Source of the DNA: Sphingobacteriaceae bacterium
GTDB taxonomy: Bacteria > Bacteroidota > Bacteroidia > UBA7662
Length of the DNA stretch: 46,241 bases
Reading direction: 5' to 3'
NCBI GenBank assembly: GCA_013824115.1
Contig: PNNG01000002.1
Coordinates: forward strand, 1-46,241
The position numbers were made by a program, and so were the translations under genes. This document shows positions 7,963 to 15,891 of this stretch, in pieces; position 1 is the first letter of the stretch; every line of letters begins with the position of its first letter. The notes beneath the pieces were generated by a model, which worked only from the letters and a program-made list of their open reading frames with translations, was not told the DNA's origin and made no database searches.

Positions 7963-8916
7963 TTATCCCTCGTTGACCACGCCCATTTGGCAGAATTTTT
8001 CAATACGCTGCTCAATGCGCTCTTCTGCTGTTAATTGGTCGAGTTCGGCCAGGGTTTTGACGAGGTGCTCTTTTAAGATGCCCGCCATAGCAGCCGGATC
8101 GTTGTGTGCGCCACCCACAGGCTCAGGAATGATGCCATCGATCAATTTGTTTTTCAACATTTCATCGGGTGTCAGTTTGAGCGCTTCGGCAGCAATTTCT
8201 TTGTAATCCCAGCTGCGCCACAAAATCGATGAACAACTTTCAGGCGAAATCACCGAATACCAGGTGTTTTCGAGCATGAATACGCGGTCGCCCACCCCAA
8301 TGCCAATGGCGCCACCCGAGGCACCTTCGCCCACAATCACACAAATCACGGGCACTTTCAGCATAAACATCTCGCGGATGTTGCGGGCAATGGCTTCGGC
8401 CTGTCCACGTTCCTCGGCTTCAATGCCCGGAAATGCACCCGGCGTATCAATGAAGGTAACGATGGGTTTGCCCAATTTTTCGGCCGTCTTCATCAAACGG
8501 AGGGCCTTGCGGTAGCCTTCGGGATTGGCCATGCCGAAATTGCGGTATTGACGCATTTTGGTATTGATGCCCTTCTGGTGGCCAATGAACATCACCGTGC
8601 GCCCTTCGAGGCTGGCAAAACCACCTACAATGGCTTTGTCGTCGCCAAATGTGCGGTCGCCGTGCATTTCGATCCAATCGGTACACATGTTTTGTACATA
8701 AAACAAGGTGTATGGCCGTTCCATATGGCGCGAAACCTGTACTTTCTGCCATCCGTTGAGGTTGGCGTACAGCTTTCTGCGCTCGGTATCAATGCGTTCT
8801 TCCAGTTCGGCAATCGACTGTGTTACGTCAGCTTTGCCTTTTTCCTGAATTGCTTTCAGCTTATCGAGCTCTTCGTATAGCTCCTGAATGGGTTTTTCGA
8901 ATTCTAAGAAAATCAT
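7963..8916 (-). CDS. accA: Acetyl-CoA carboxylase carboxyltransferase subunit alpha
   Basis: This 317-aa protein has the usual full length for AccA. It shows the N-terminal helical part starting [17 protein letters not shown] and the crotonase-like carboxyltransferase core ([75 protein letters not shown]). Together with AccD it transfers the carboxyl group from biotin to acetyl-CoA, the committed step of fatty acid synthesis. TATCTTAG at 8935-8942 on the minus strand, close to TAnnTTTG, is a likely promoter box. Confidence 0.97.
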   Translation of the reverse strand: MIFLEFEKPIQELYEELDKLKAIQEKGKADVTQSIAELEERIDTERRKLYANLNGWQKVQVSRHMERPYTLFYVQNMCTDWIEMHGDRTFGDDKAIVGGFASLEGRTVMFIGHQKGINTKMRQYRNFGMANPEGYRKALRLMKTAEKLGKPIVTFIDTPGAFPGIEAEERGQAEAIARNIREMFMLKVPVICVIVGEGASGGAIGIGVGDRVFMLENTWYSVISPESCSSILWRSWDYKEIAAEALKLTPDEMLKNKLIDGIIPEPVGGAHNDPAAMAGILKEHLVKTLAELDQLTAEERIEQRIEKFCQMGVVNEG

Positions 8917-9004
8917 GCCTTGCGGTTTGGGCAGCTAAGATAGGAAATTCGGTGCACCCACCCGCAAAGCTGCGGCAAAGGTGCATAACTCCCTGCGTGT
9001 TCAG

Positions 9005-9493
9005 CTAGCGCTGAACCGCTCCCCGCCAGCCCATCATGCCGCCTTGCAGGTTGTACACTTCTTTGAAGCCGTTGGTAACCATGAGGTTACCTGCATTGCT
9101 CGAACGGGCACCCGATCGGCAGTACACCAAATAGGTTTTGCTTTTGTCGAGCTTCTGCACTTGGGTTTGGAAGTCGGCCGCGTAAATGTCGATGTTGATG
9201 GCACCAGGAATGTAGCCCGATTTGAATTCACCAGGCGTGCGAACGTCTAAAATCACCACGTTTTTAGCCTTCATTTTCGTCTCAAATACCTTTTGATCTA
9301 CATTTTGAAGTTTGGCCGCTTCTTGTGCCCGGGCCAAATCGCCGCTGAGCATCAAGCCCAACAAAGCCCCTAAAAACATACTCATGTATTTGTTGCTGGT
9401 AATGCCACAGCTTCCGCTGCTACAACCAATGAATTTCCAGTACAGAAAGCCCAATCCGGTGCCTCCTGCGAGTGCTGCTAAGGTGCTGATCAT
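9005..9493 (-). CDS. DUF6132 membrane segment fused to a rhodanese domain
   Basis: The N-terminal ~55 residues form two transmembrane segments joined by a loop reading [19 protein letters not shown], the cysteine-containing signature I associate with DUF6132. A rhodanese domain follows, with active-site loop CRSGARS and the strand [12 protein letters not shown]. The fusion should hold the sulfurtransferase at the membrane. The ATG at 9493 overlaps the thioredoxin stop (ATGA); an upstream in-frame extension is rejected because it would lie within the thioredoxin gene. Last gene of the rhodanese-thioredoxin operon; sulfur transfer or persulfide handling is the likely job. Confidence 0.82.
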   Translation of the reverse strand: MISTLAALAGGTGLGFLYWKFIGCSSGSCGITSNKYMSMFLGALLGLMLSGDLARAQEAAKLQNVDQKVFETKMKAKNVVILDVRTPGEFKSGYIPGAINIDIYAADFQTQVQKLDKSKTYLVYCRSGARSSNAGNLMVTNGFKEVYNLQGGMMGWRGAVQR

Positions 9494-9804
9494 ACCAGTT
9501 GAGGGATTTGTTGATAAATGATTTGTTTGAGTTGATGCGCCGGTACCACGCCCGATTGCCGCCAAAGCTGTTTGCCAGCCTGGAACAGAATAAGCGTGGG
9601 AACGCCCGTGATGCGGAATGCCTGACTGGCCTCGGGATTGTGGTCCACATCAATTTTGATGATGCGCACTTTGCCTTCCATCAGCTGATTGAGTTCCGAT
9701 AGGATAGGGGCCATCATTTTGCACGGACCACACCACTCGGCCGAAAAATCTACCAAAAGCGGCGTGTCGCTATTGATGAGGTCTTGAAAACTTTGCTTGC
9801 TCAT
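9490..9804 (-). CDS. trxA: Thioredoxin
   Basis: A single thioredoxin domain of 104 aa with the canonical WCGPC active site ([17 protein letters not shown]), the cis-proline loop TGVPTLILF, and no signal peptide. It acts as a cytoplasmic dithiol-disulfide reductant. It lies 4 bp after one rhodanese gene and overlaps another, so its partners are probably the sulfur carriers of this operon rather than only general substrates. Whether this is the main thioredoxin of the cell cannot be told. Confidence 0.93.
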   Translation of the reverse strand: MSKQSFQDLINSDTPLLVDFSAEWCGPCKMMAPILSELNQLMEGKVRIIKIDVDHNPEASQAFRITGVPTLILFQAGKQLWRQSGVVPAHQLKQIIYQQIPQLV

Positions 9805-9808
9805 GGTA

Positions 9809-10144
9809 TCAGTTATTGTAAGGCCAACGCATGATGCCCCCCGACAAATTCACCACCTGCAAACCGGCTGCAGCCATGCTGCCACAGGCCATGGCGCTGC
9901 GTGCACCCGAACGGCAATACACAAAATAGGTTTTCGATTTGTCGAGCGCAGCAATTTTTTTACTGAAATCGGCCGAGCTTACATTGATGTTTTTGGCCCC
10001 TTTGATTTTTTCGCCGGCAAATTCACCTGGCGAACGCACATCTATCAATACGGCATTTTTATCGGCTTGCATGCGCTCGCGGAAGTCGGCTGCCGACAAA
10101 CTCTCGTAGTTTTTGGCGAAGAGGCTTTTCAAAAATTTGAACAT
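9809..10144 (-). CDS. Single-domain rhodanese-like protein
   Basis: The 111-aa protein holds one rhodanese domain with [22 protein letters not shown] and the active-site loop CRSGARS; the catalytic Cys is present. A short hydrophobic start ([17 protein letters not shown]) precedes it but does not look like a cleaved signal. It heads the rhodanese-thioredoxin-DUF6132/rhodanese operon, 65 bp downstream of a Crp/Fnr gene on the same strand, and likely carries persulfide sulfur. Confidence 0.9.
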   Translation of the reverse strand: MFKFLKSLFAKNYESLSAADFRERMQADKNAVLIDVRSPGEFAGEKIKGAKNINVSSADFSKKIAALDKSKTYFVYCRSGARSAMACGSMAAAGLQVVNLSGGIMRWPYNN

Positions 10145-10209
10145 ATTTTTTCGTTTGATACAAATTTCGCCGGTTTAAGAAGAATGCTTGGTGACAGAAG
10201 TTACAGGAC

Positions 10210-10851
10210 TTAAAACGCCAGCAATTTCAGCTTCAAAATTTCTATCTGGTTTCGGTGCAGCTTTACTTGTCCTTTGTTCTCCAGGGCTTTGAGCAAACGC
10301 GAAATTACCACCCGAGAGCTGCCTAAATCGCGGGCAATTTCCTCGTGGGTGCGGTTGACGAGGTTGCTGCCAATGCTCTCTTGCTGCTTTTTGAGATAAA
10401 ATACCAATCGTTCGTCCATGCTTTTAAAGGCTACTTGGTCGAGGGCTTCAAGCACTTCTTCAAAACGTTGCCGATAAGTTTGCAGCACAAATTGATACCA
10501 AGAGCGGTGGTGTTGCATCAAATCGTCCATAACGGCTAATGGAATGACCAAGGCAGTTGTGTCTTCATCAGCTACCGCAGTTAAGCCGCTGGTTTCCTGA
10601 CGAATGGCGCAAATCATGCTCATGGCACAGGCTTGTCCGGGTTCGAGAAAATACAAGAAGTAATCTTGTCCCTCATCATCCTGCCGGTAAATCTTCACCC
10701 GCCCTTCGAGAATGATCATGGTGTTTTTGATGTACTGCCCACTGTCCATGAGGATAGCACCTGCTTTAAAGTGCTTCTCTTGGGCATTCGCGGCAATTTT
10801 ATCAACCACTACTTTTTCGAGCTGTGGGAAGAGGTGTTGTAGGTTTTCCAT
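10210..10851 (-). CDS. Crp/Fnr family transcriptional regulator
   Basis: The protein (213 aa from the Met at 10851, which starts MENLQHLFPQLEKVV) has an N-terminal cyclic-nucleotide-binding-like beta roll (GAILMDSGQYIKNTMIILEGRVKI) and a C-terminal winged helix (THEEIARDLGSSRVVISRLLKALENKG). No Fnr-type N-terminal cysteine cluster is visible, so it probably senses something other than oxygen through an iron-sulfur cluster. Its position directly upstream of the rhodanese-thioredoxin operon suggests it controls that operon. A TAnnTTTG-type box (TAGTTTTG, minus strand) lies at 10890-10897. Confidence 0.9.
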   Translation of the reverse strand: MENLQHLFPQLEKVVVDKIAANAQEKHFKAGAILMDSGQYIKNTMIILEGRVKIYRQDDEGQDYFLYFLEPGQACAMSMICAIRQETSGLTAVADEDTTALVIPLAVMDDLMQHHRSWYQFVLQTYRQRFEEVLEALDQVAFKSMDERLVFYLKKQQESIGSNLVNRTHEEIARDLGSSRVVISRLLKALENKGQVKLHRNQIEILKLKLLAF

Positions 10852-10889
10852 TAATTGGTTTTCGAATATCAAGCAATTGGCTCTTGAGG

Positions 10890-10897
10890 CAAAACTA
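10890..10897 (-). promoter_or_regulatory. Candidate -7 box of the Crp/Fnr gene
   Basis: TAGTTTTG on the minus strand fits TAnnTTTG, about 40 bp upstream of the chosen start codon. No TTG lies at the ideal 19-bp spacing, so the support is modest. Confidence 0.4.
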
Positions 10898-11009
10898 TAT
10901 TGCTAAGTTAACCAAATCTTGTTTTTTGGACGGGAAATGTTGCAATGCGTTTGGCAACCATGGCTACATCAGAATTAACCGCATTCAGACAAATGCGTCA
11001 TTCATGGTT

Positions 11010-11747
11010 TCAGCGTAGTTTAAAGCGAAATGGTAAATTATATTGTACCCTAATTGGGTCACCGTCATAAGTGCCTGGAGTCCAATTGGGCATAAGCCTC
11101 ACCACCCTGATGCACTCCTCATCTATGTCAGGTGCAACAGATTGTAGCATCCGAATTTTGTCAATTGTGCCGTATTGATCTACCTCAAATGCTACCATTG
11201 CTATGCCCTCTTTTCGTTTTCTCCGGGCCCCGGCCGGATAAACGGTATTGTTTTTCATGAAAAGGGCCAGGGAGTCAAGCCCACCTGGAAAAGTAGGCAA
11301 AAGCAGTAAATCAGTGTAGGCAGTGTCAGTACCATCTACAGAAAATGCCTCGGCTGAAATTAGTTTGCCTGATTTGTAAGTAGCCTTTTTTTGAAGATTG
11401 CCGTTTGGGTAGTAAGCCAAGTGTATTCCATCCTCCTTGCCTTTGCGAAAGGTAATAATGGATCTTAACGCACCTGAATTATAAAAACTGGAGTCAATTC
11501 CATGTTTTTGATTTTTCTTGAATTTACTGTAGGGCGTAATTCTTTTGAGTGAATGGTCCATATAAAAATCTTTTTTCACTACGCCTTTTTTAGTAGTTGT
11601 TGCAATGCTGTAATGGGTGGCTTTGCTTCTATCTTTCGTTAGATGATATTCTTGCCCACCCCAAAAAGTGGTGTCTTGGGCGTTGGTGTGGCTTCCGCAG
11701 TTCAAAAGTGCAAACAGACAAAGGCTGGTCAAAAGTGATTTCATCAA
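11010..11747 (-). CDS. MORN-repeat protein with TonB C-terminal domain, copy A
   Basis: This 245-aa protein has a signal peptide (to about GSHTNAQ), a middle with MORN/YwqK-type repeats (HGIDSSFYNSGALRSII, GIHLAYYPNGNLQKKATYKSGKL), and a C-terminal TonB-like domain (VYPAGARRKRKEGIAMVAFEVDQYGTIDKIRML, then LPFRFKLR). It lacks the membrane anchor and Pro-rich spacer of real TonB, so it is probably a periplasmic protein that uses the fold to bind a partner. A paralog lies 76 bp upstream on the same strand. Confidence 0.82.
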   Translation of the reverse strand: MMKSLLTSLCLFALLNCGSHTNAQDTTFWGGQEYHLTKDRSKATHYSIATTTKKGVVKKDFYMDHSLKRITPYSKFKKNQKHGIDSSFYNSGALRSIITFRKGKEDGIHLAYYPNGNLQKKATYKSGKLISAEAFSVDGTDTAYTDLLLLPTFPGGLDSLALFMKNNTVYPAGARRKRKEGIAMVAFEVDQYGTIDKIRMLQSVAPDIDEECIRVVRLMPNWTPGTYDGDPIRVQYNLPFRFKLR

Positions 11748-11823
11748 GTTGAAATTGTAGTTTGGTGGATCACGGATTTGTGAGTGCTGCCATGGCGATT
11801 ATTGAAAATCGCAATTTTGGACA

Positions 11824-12564
11824 TCAGCGAATTGAAAAACGAAAAGGCAAATGATATTGTGAGGCAATTACCTCACCATCCAACACACTGGGCTGAAAAC
11901 GTTGTATCAAATGGCTAACCCGCATGGCTTCGGCATCCGTTTCTGGTGTGAGTGATTTCCAAATCCGATAGTTTGTTACCTGCCCTGCTTCTGTAACAAC
12001 AAAACTAACTACTACTATTCCTCGGGTGCCTTGCTCCTTAGCCTTATTGGGGTATTTCACATTTTGCGCCAGGAATTTGAGGAGTTCATCATTTCCACCG
12101 GGGTATTCTCCTGCTTTGTAGAAAGCAAAATACGTTGTATCCTTTCCGTCTAATCCAATACATCTTCCTTTATCTAACTTCCCGTTGATGTATAAATCTT
12201 CGCGCTTTAAGGAACCATCAGGATAATAAACCATGTGTTTGCCTTCTTCCCTTCCTTGCATGAAAGATTGACTGCTGTATAGTCGATTGTTTTCGTAATA
12301 GCGGGTTTCTTCACCGTGTTTTTCGCGTTTTTTGTAATGGATATAGGGCGTTATCTGCTTTACTTGACCACTCATGTAATAAGTGGTTTCGGTAGCTCTC
12401 AGGCTGTCGTTCGTTTCATACTTTACAATCATGTATGATTTAGCTACACTCCGGTCTTTTACATTCTCAAACAAATGTCTGTAAAATAGGGTGTCTTGTG
12501 CTTGCGTGTTGTTTCCCAAAGCCGCTGCAGCAAAAAAAACAAAAAACATCAACATAGATTTCAT
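11824..12564 (-). CDS. MORN-repeat protein with TonB C-terminal domain, copy B
   Basis: The 246-aa protein has the same plan as its downstream neighbour: signal peptide ending near NNTQAQ, MORN-like repeats (HGEETRYYENNRLYSSQSF, GKHMVYYPDGSLKREDLY), and TonB-C (KYPNKAKEQGTRGIVVVSFVV, ending LPFRFSIR). The two share domain order, length and the AQDT mature start, so they arose by tandem duplication but are now well diverged. The biological role of this family is not known to me. Confidence 0.82.
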   Translation of the reverse strand: MKSMLMFFVFFAAAALGNNTQAQDTLFYRHLFENVKDRSVAKSYMIVKYETNDSLRATETTYYMSGQVKQITPYIHYKKREKHGEETRYYENNRLYSSQSFMQGREEGKHMVYYPDGSLKREDLYINGKLDKGRCIGLDGKDTTYFAFYKAGEYPGGNDELLKFLAQNVKYPNKAKEQGTRGIVVVSFVVTEAGQVTNYRIWKSLTPETDAEAMRVSHLIQRFQPSVLDGEVIASQYHLPFRFSIR

Positions 12565-12617
12565 TGAGCCAATTTAGCGAATTTGTCTGATAAGCGATTA
12601 TTCAGCATTTTCGCAGC

Positions 12618-13544
12618 ATGCTCTATTCCCTGGTGTATTTTCTACTGGTGTTGGCCAGTCCGCTCTATTTCAGGCGCTTCACCATCAATAAAAAGCGAAG
12701 TGAATGGAATCGGAAACTGGTAGCCCGACTTTTTGCCGTAAACCACAGCAATTCCTTTGTAGATCCTATCATAATAGCTAGCAATTTGCCTTTTCCTACC
12801 TGGTTTTTGGCCAGGGGAGATGCTTTGGCCGGTCCCATCGGTCGTTTTGTGGCCAAAAGTTTTTACATCATGCCGGTATGGCGACAAAGAGAAGGCGCCG
12901 GTAACCTCAAAGGCAATTACGATACCTTTGCACGCTGCCTGGAAATTTGGAAAACCAAAGGTTCGGTGATGATTTTTGCCGAAGGGCTTTGCGAAAACGA
13001 CTGGCGCCTCAAGCCATTACCCAAAGGCACGGCACGTTTGGTATGGCAAGCTTGGGAGCAGGGATTGGAGCTAGAAATCATTCCTACTGGGGTAAACTAC
13101 GAGCATTTCCATGGTCCGGGTAAGCAAGTAGAAATCCGTTACGGTGCCCCCATGGCCTATACCGATTTGCTTGAAAACACCACCGAAGCCCGTTTCTACA
13201 AACAGTTCAACGAGCGACTTTTTGCACAACTACAGCCTTTGGTGGTAGAAGCCGCCGATGAAAAGTCAGCTTTGCAGGCATTTAGCGAACCCCAACCGAG
13301 AGCAGGCTTGGCTTCGGCATTTAGACTTATGGCAAAGGCAATACATGCGCCCTTTTACCTGCCTTTGCGCGGTTTTTTTGAGCGAAAAACGGCTGCTACC
13401 GTGCACTTCGATGCTGCCTTGTTTGGCAGCCTCTTGCTTTTATATCCGCTTTTCGTACTGCTGCTGGCAGTGGTGATTGGGTTGCTTGGCGGACCTTGGT
13501 GGTTGGCTGCACTTTGGCCGCTCTTGGCCTACCTCGGTCGCTGA
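12618..13544 (+). CDS. PlsC-type 1-acyl-glycerol-3-phosphate acyltransferase family protein
   Basis: This 308-aa protein has an N-terminal hydrophobic segment, the acyltransferase HxxxxD motif in NHSNSFVD (near residue 42), a central FAEGLCENDW block matching the EGTR-type motif, and two C-terminal transmembrane segments. It should move an acyl chain onto a lysophospholipid or a related lipid at the inner membrane. The C-terminal extension of ~80 residues with two membrane spans is longer than a minimal PlsC. Its stop codon abuts the convergent VOC gene's stop. Confidence 0.85.
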   Translation: MLYSLVYFLLVLASPLYFRRFTINKKRSEWNRKLVARLFAVNHSNSFVDPIIIASNLPFPTWFLARGDALAGPIGRFVAKSFYIMPVWRQREGAGNLKGNYDTFARCLEIWKTKGSVMIFAEGLCENDWRLKPLPKGTARLVWQAWEQGLELEIIPTGVNYEHFHGPGKQVEIRYGAPMAYTDLLENTTEARFYKQFNERLFAQLQPLVVEAADEKSALQAFSEPQPRAGLASAFRLMAKAIHAPFYLPLRGFFERKTAATVHFDAALFGSLLLLYPLFVLLLAVVIGLLGGPWWLAALWPLLAYLGR

Positions 13545-14594
13545 TCAGTCTTTGATTTTGTTCATGCCCAGCAAGCCTACCATCCAATCGGGCAGGGTTT
13601 TGTAAGTACCCCGCTTTTTGAGATTGAAGTAAATGCCCAATTTTTTGAATACGGGCACTTTGTGGGTTTCTACCAATTCAATGAGGGTGCCATCAGGGTC
13701 TTCCATATACGCAAACCGTCCGCCTGCTTCTCCCATATCGAAGGTATTGCCACTATCTACGGTGAATTCAACACCTAAACCGGCTGCTTTTTGTTGCAAG
13801 CCTTCCATATCAAGCGTATCAAAGCAGAGATGTATGTATCCTCTGTCGCCCCAGCAACGGTTTTCAAAAATCTTGCGGCCGCTGCCGTCCATGCGCTGTA
13901 TGAGTTCGATGCGCACATTGCCCAGCAATTTGCTGAAAGCCCCATAAGGCTCATATTGTTTGCGCAAAACCACCCGGCGTACTTCGGTGGCTTCGGGCAA
14001 ATCGGCGAAAACACCGGTTTTGTCGAGCACAATCTCACGGATGCCCAACACCTGGGTGTAAAACTTGATTGCCGCGTTCATATTGCTTACACCAATTACG
14101 GCACCGCAAACGCCACCGGTAAGTTCCTCAGTTGATTTGAACCAGCTTTGTCCCTGTATCACTTGAAATGGATTTCCCCAAGGATCGGTAATCCAAAAGG
14201 TACGCTCACCCGCCGGATCAGTGAGGAGTGGACTTACGGGTAATCCCTGTTTTTTGAGTTGTTCGTGCAGGGCCGGCACATTCCGGCTCTTCATTTTAGC
14301 CGCGTAAATACCCAAATCGCCAATGCGGATGTCAAAAGCGGCTGGTACAGGCACTTTGCTGGTGTACTGCCAAATCTCAAATCCGCCACCGCCGGCCATG
14401 TTCAGCGCTAAAGCAGCCCGGCGTTTTTCAACGATGCCGTTGGTGTAACGGGTCATGAGTGCGGCTTCCGCAGCATCGTCAAAAACCGATACGTTCATGC
14501 CAAAGGCAGCACGGTACCATTTCCAGGCTTCATCCACATCAGGGATGCCAATGCCAATTTGTTGGATGCCGGTGAGGTAGGGGCGGGTATTCAT
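13545..14594 (-). CDS. Two-domain VOC (glyoxalase/dioxygenase superfamily) protein
   Basis: The protein (349 aa) begins MNTRPYLTGIQQIGIGIPDVDEAWKWY, a typical VOC start, and has two successive VOC modules (second from about GVSNMNAAIKFYTQVLGI, ending FAYMEDPDGTLIELVETH). VOC enzymes use a metal held by paired beta-alpha-beta-beta-beta modules to act on small molecules. The substrate cannot be predicted here. The start overlaps the stop of the SDR gene (ATGA), so the two form an operon and may act on related compounds. A longer upstream frame is rejected because it lies inside the SDR. Confidence 0.82.
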   Translation of the reverse strand: MNTRPYLTGIQQIGIGIPDVDEAWKWYRAAFGMNVSVFDDAAEAALMTRYTNGIVEKRRAALALNMAGGGGFEIWQYTSKVPVPAAFDIRIGDLGIYAAKMKSRNVPALHEQLKKQGLPVSPLLTDPAGERTFWITDPWGNPFQVIQGQSWFKSTEELTGGVCGAVIGVSNMNAAIKFYTQVLGIREIVLDKTGVFADLPEATEVRRVVLRKQYEPYGAFSKLLGNVRIELIQRMDGSGRKIFENRCWGDRGYIHLCFDTLDMEGLQQKAAGLGVEFTVDSGNTFDMGEAGGRFAYMEDPDGTLIELVETHKVPVFKKLGIYFNLKKRGTYKTLPDWMVGLLGMNKIKD

Positions 14595-15379
14595 AAGGGA
14601 CTTACTTTTCTGCTGATTTTGCGATAGAGTGGGGGGATGAATTTGCTGAACCAATACAACAGCTTCTCTCCGCGAGCAACCAATACGAGGTTTTTGCCAT
14701 CGCGGAAAGCTTTCCATATTTTTTGCGCACAAACATCGGCCGGAATGCCATTGGCCTGGCCTTGGTCCATTTGTCCATGGGCCTGTCCGCTGTCGGTAAT
14801 GGCACTGTAACTGATGGGCGTATTGATGCGGCCCGGACAAGCGATGGTCACTTGCAAACGGTCGGCTTCTTCCAAGGCCATGGTGTTGAAATAACCGTGC
14901 AGGGCATGTTTCGATGCCGAATAGGTAGATCGGGTAGGAAAGCCAAAAAGACCTACCACGCTGCTGGTGATAATGAGTCCCGCTTTTAGGGCTAAATGCG
15001 GGAAGAGGAGCTTGGTAAGGTAAACGGGACCAAAATAGTTGACCTGCATCAGCTGCTTTTCGCTTTCAAAACTGGCGGTGCTGGCCCGTGCCCGCTGGCT
15101 GATGCCAGCATTGTTCACCAAAACATCGAGTTGTGGTACCATGCGCTTTACTTGCTCGGCTGCTTTTTCAATGCTAGCCTCACTCGACAAATCGAGCAAC
15201 AAAACTTCGCACCAAGCAGTATGGCTCAAACAAGCGGCTTTAACACGTTCAAGTTCAGGCAGGCGTCGTGCAGCCAGAATGAGCTTGGCACCTTGTTTCG
15301 CAGCCTCGCGGGCCAGTGCTTCACCAATGCCCGAACTGGCACCGGTAATGAGCACATATTTGTCTCTTAACGCAAACAT
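14591..15379 (-). CDS. Short-chain dehydrogenase/reductase (SDR)
   Basis: The 262-aa protein starts at the ATG at 15379 (MFALRDKYVLITGASSGIGEALA), giving the classical SDR fold with TGxxxGIG. NNAGIS and the catalytic YSASK (STYSASKHALHGYF) with an upstream Ser in TSSVVG are present. It resembles the DHRS7-like SDR branch acting on hydrophobic substrates. A much longer in-frame extension upstream is rejected because it runs across the divergent lipoprotein gene. Confidence 0.88.
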   Translation of the reverse strand: MFALRDKYVLITGASSGIGEALAREAAKQGAKLILAARRLPELERVKAACLSHTAWCEVLLLDLSSEASIEKAAEQVKRMVPQLDVLVNNAGISQRARASTASFESEKQLMQVNYFGPVYLTKLLFPHLALKAGLIITSSVVGLFGFPTRSTYSASKHALHGYFNTMALEEADRLQVTIACPGRINTPISYSAITDSGQAHGQMDQGQANGIPADVCAQKIWKAFRDGKNLVLVARGEKLLYWFSKFIPPLYRKISRKVSPL

Positions 15380-15417
15380 GGGGCGAATATAAGCTTTAGG
15401 CATTAGGCAGCGTAGCC

Positions 15418-15425
15418 TATCTTTG
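15418..15425 (+). promoter_or_regulatory. Promoter -7 box (TATCTTTG) directly before a start codon
   Basis: TATCTTTG is a perfect TAnnTTTG box, with TTA 19 bp upstream at 15396-15398 as a near -33 element. It ends only 4 bp before the ATG at 15430, so transcription would begin at or very near the start codon and the mRNA could be leaderless. Confidence 0.6.
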
Positions 15426-15429
15426 CACA

Positions 15430-15891
15430 ATGCGCTACCTTTTTTGCCTTTCGTTTTTAGTCCTGCTGGCTTGCAACAAAGATGAGTTTGCCACCGAGCG
15501 TGCTTTGCTTGAAGGTAAAAAGTGGAAAGTGGTGGCGTATACCGTAAATCCGTTTTGGACTCATCCCCAAACGGGCGTTCGGTACACCAATTTGCTGTTG
15601 GCGGCCGAAGCTTGCAGTGCCGACGATTTTTATCGTTTTGAATCCAACAACCAATTCGTGCAGCATTTTGGGGAGCAACGCTGCTCAACTGCAGAGCCAC
15701 CAAGTAGTGCCACTTTGTATACCCTCACCAAAAACCAGGGAAAAACCTGGCTATCGGTAAGCGGCACGGCTTTTTTTGAGGTGCAAATAGAATCGCTTAC
15801 TGCCGACAGCATGCGCTGGATCATCCCCAATTTCGATATGGGCGATGGTCAAATTCGGGTAGCCAACATGACACTGGCAGCTCAGCCCTGA
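15430..15891 (+). CDS. Small lipoprotein, lipocalin-like
   Basis: This 153-aa protein has a signal peptide with lipobox-like LLAC (MRYLFCLSFLVLLACNKDE). The body, with LEGKKWKVVAYTVNP near its start and several beta strands, resembles the lipocalin-like domains common in Bacteroidota lipoproteins. No catalytic residues are seen. It is divergent from the SDR gene and its stop abuts the stop of the tolC-like gene. Confidence 0.72.
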   Translation: MRYLFCLSFLVLLACNKDEFATERALLEGKKWKVVAYTVNPFWTHPQTGVRYTNLLLAAEACSADDFYRFESNNQFVQHFGEQRCSTAEPPSSATLYTLTKNQGKTWLSVSGTAFFEVQIESLTADSMRWIIPNFDMGDGQIRVANMTLAAQP

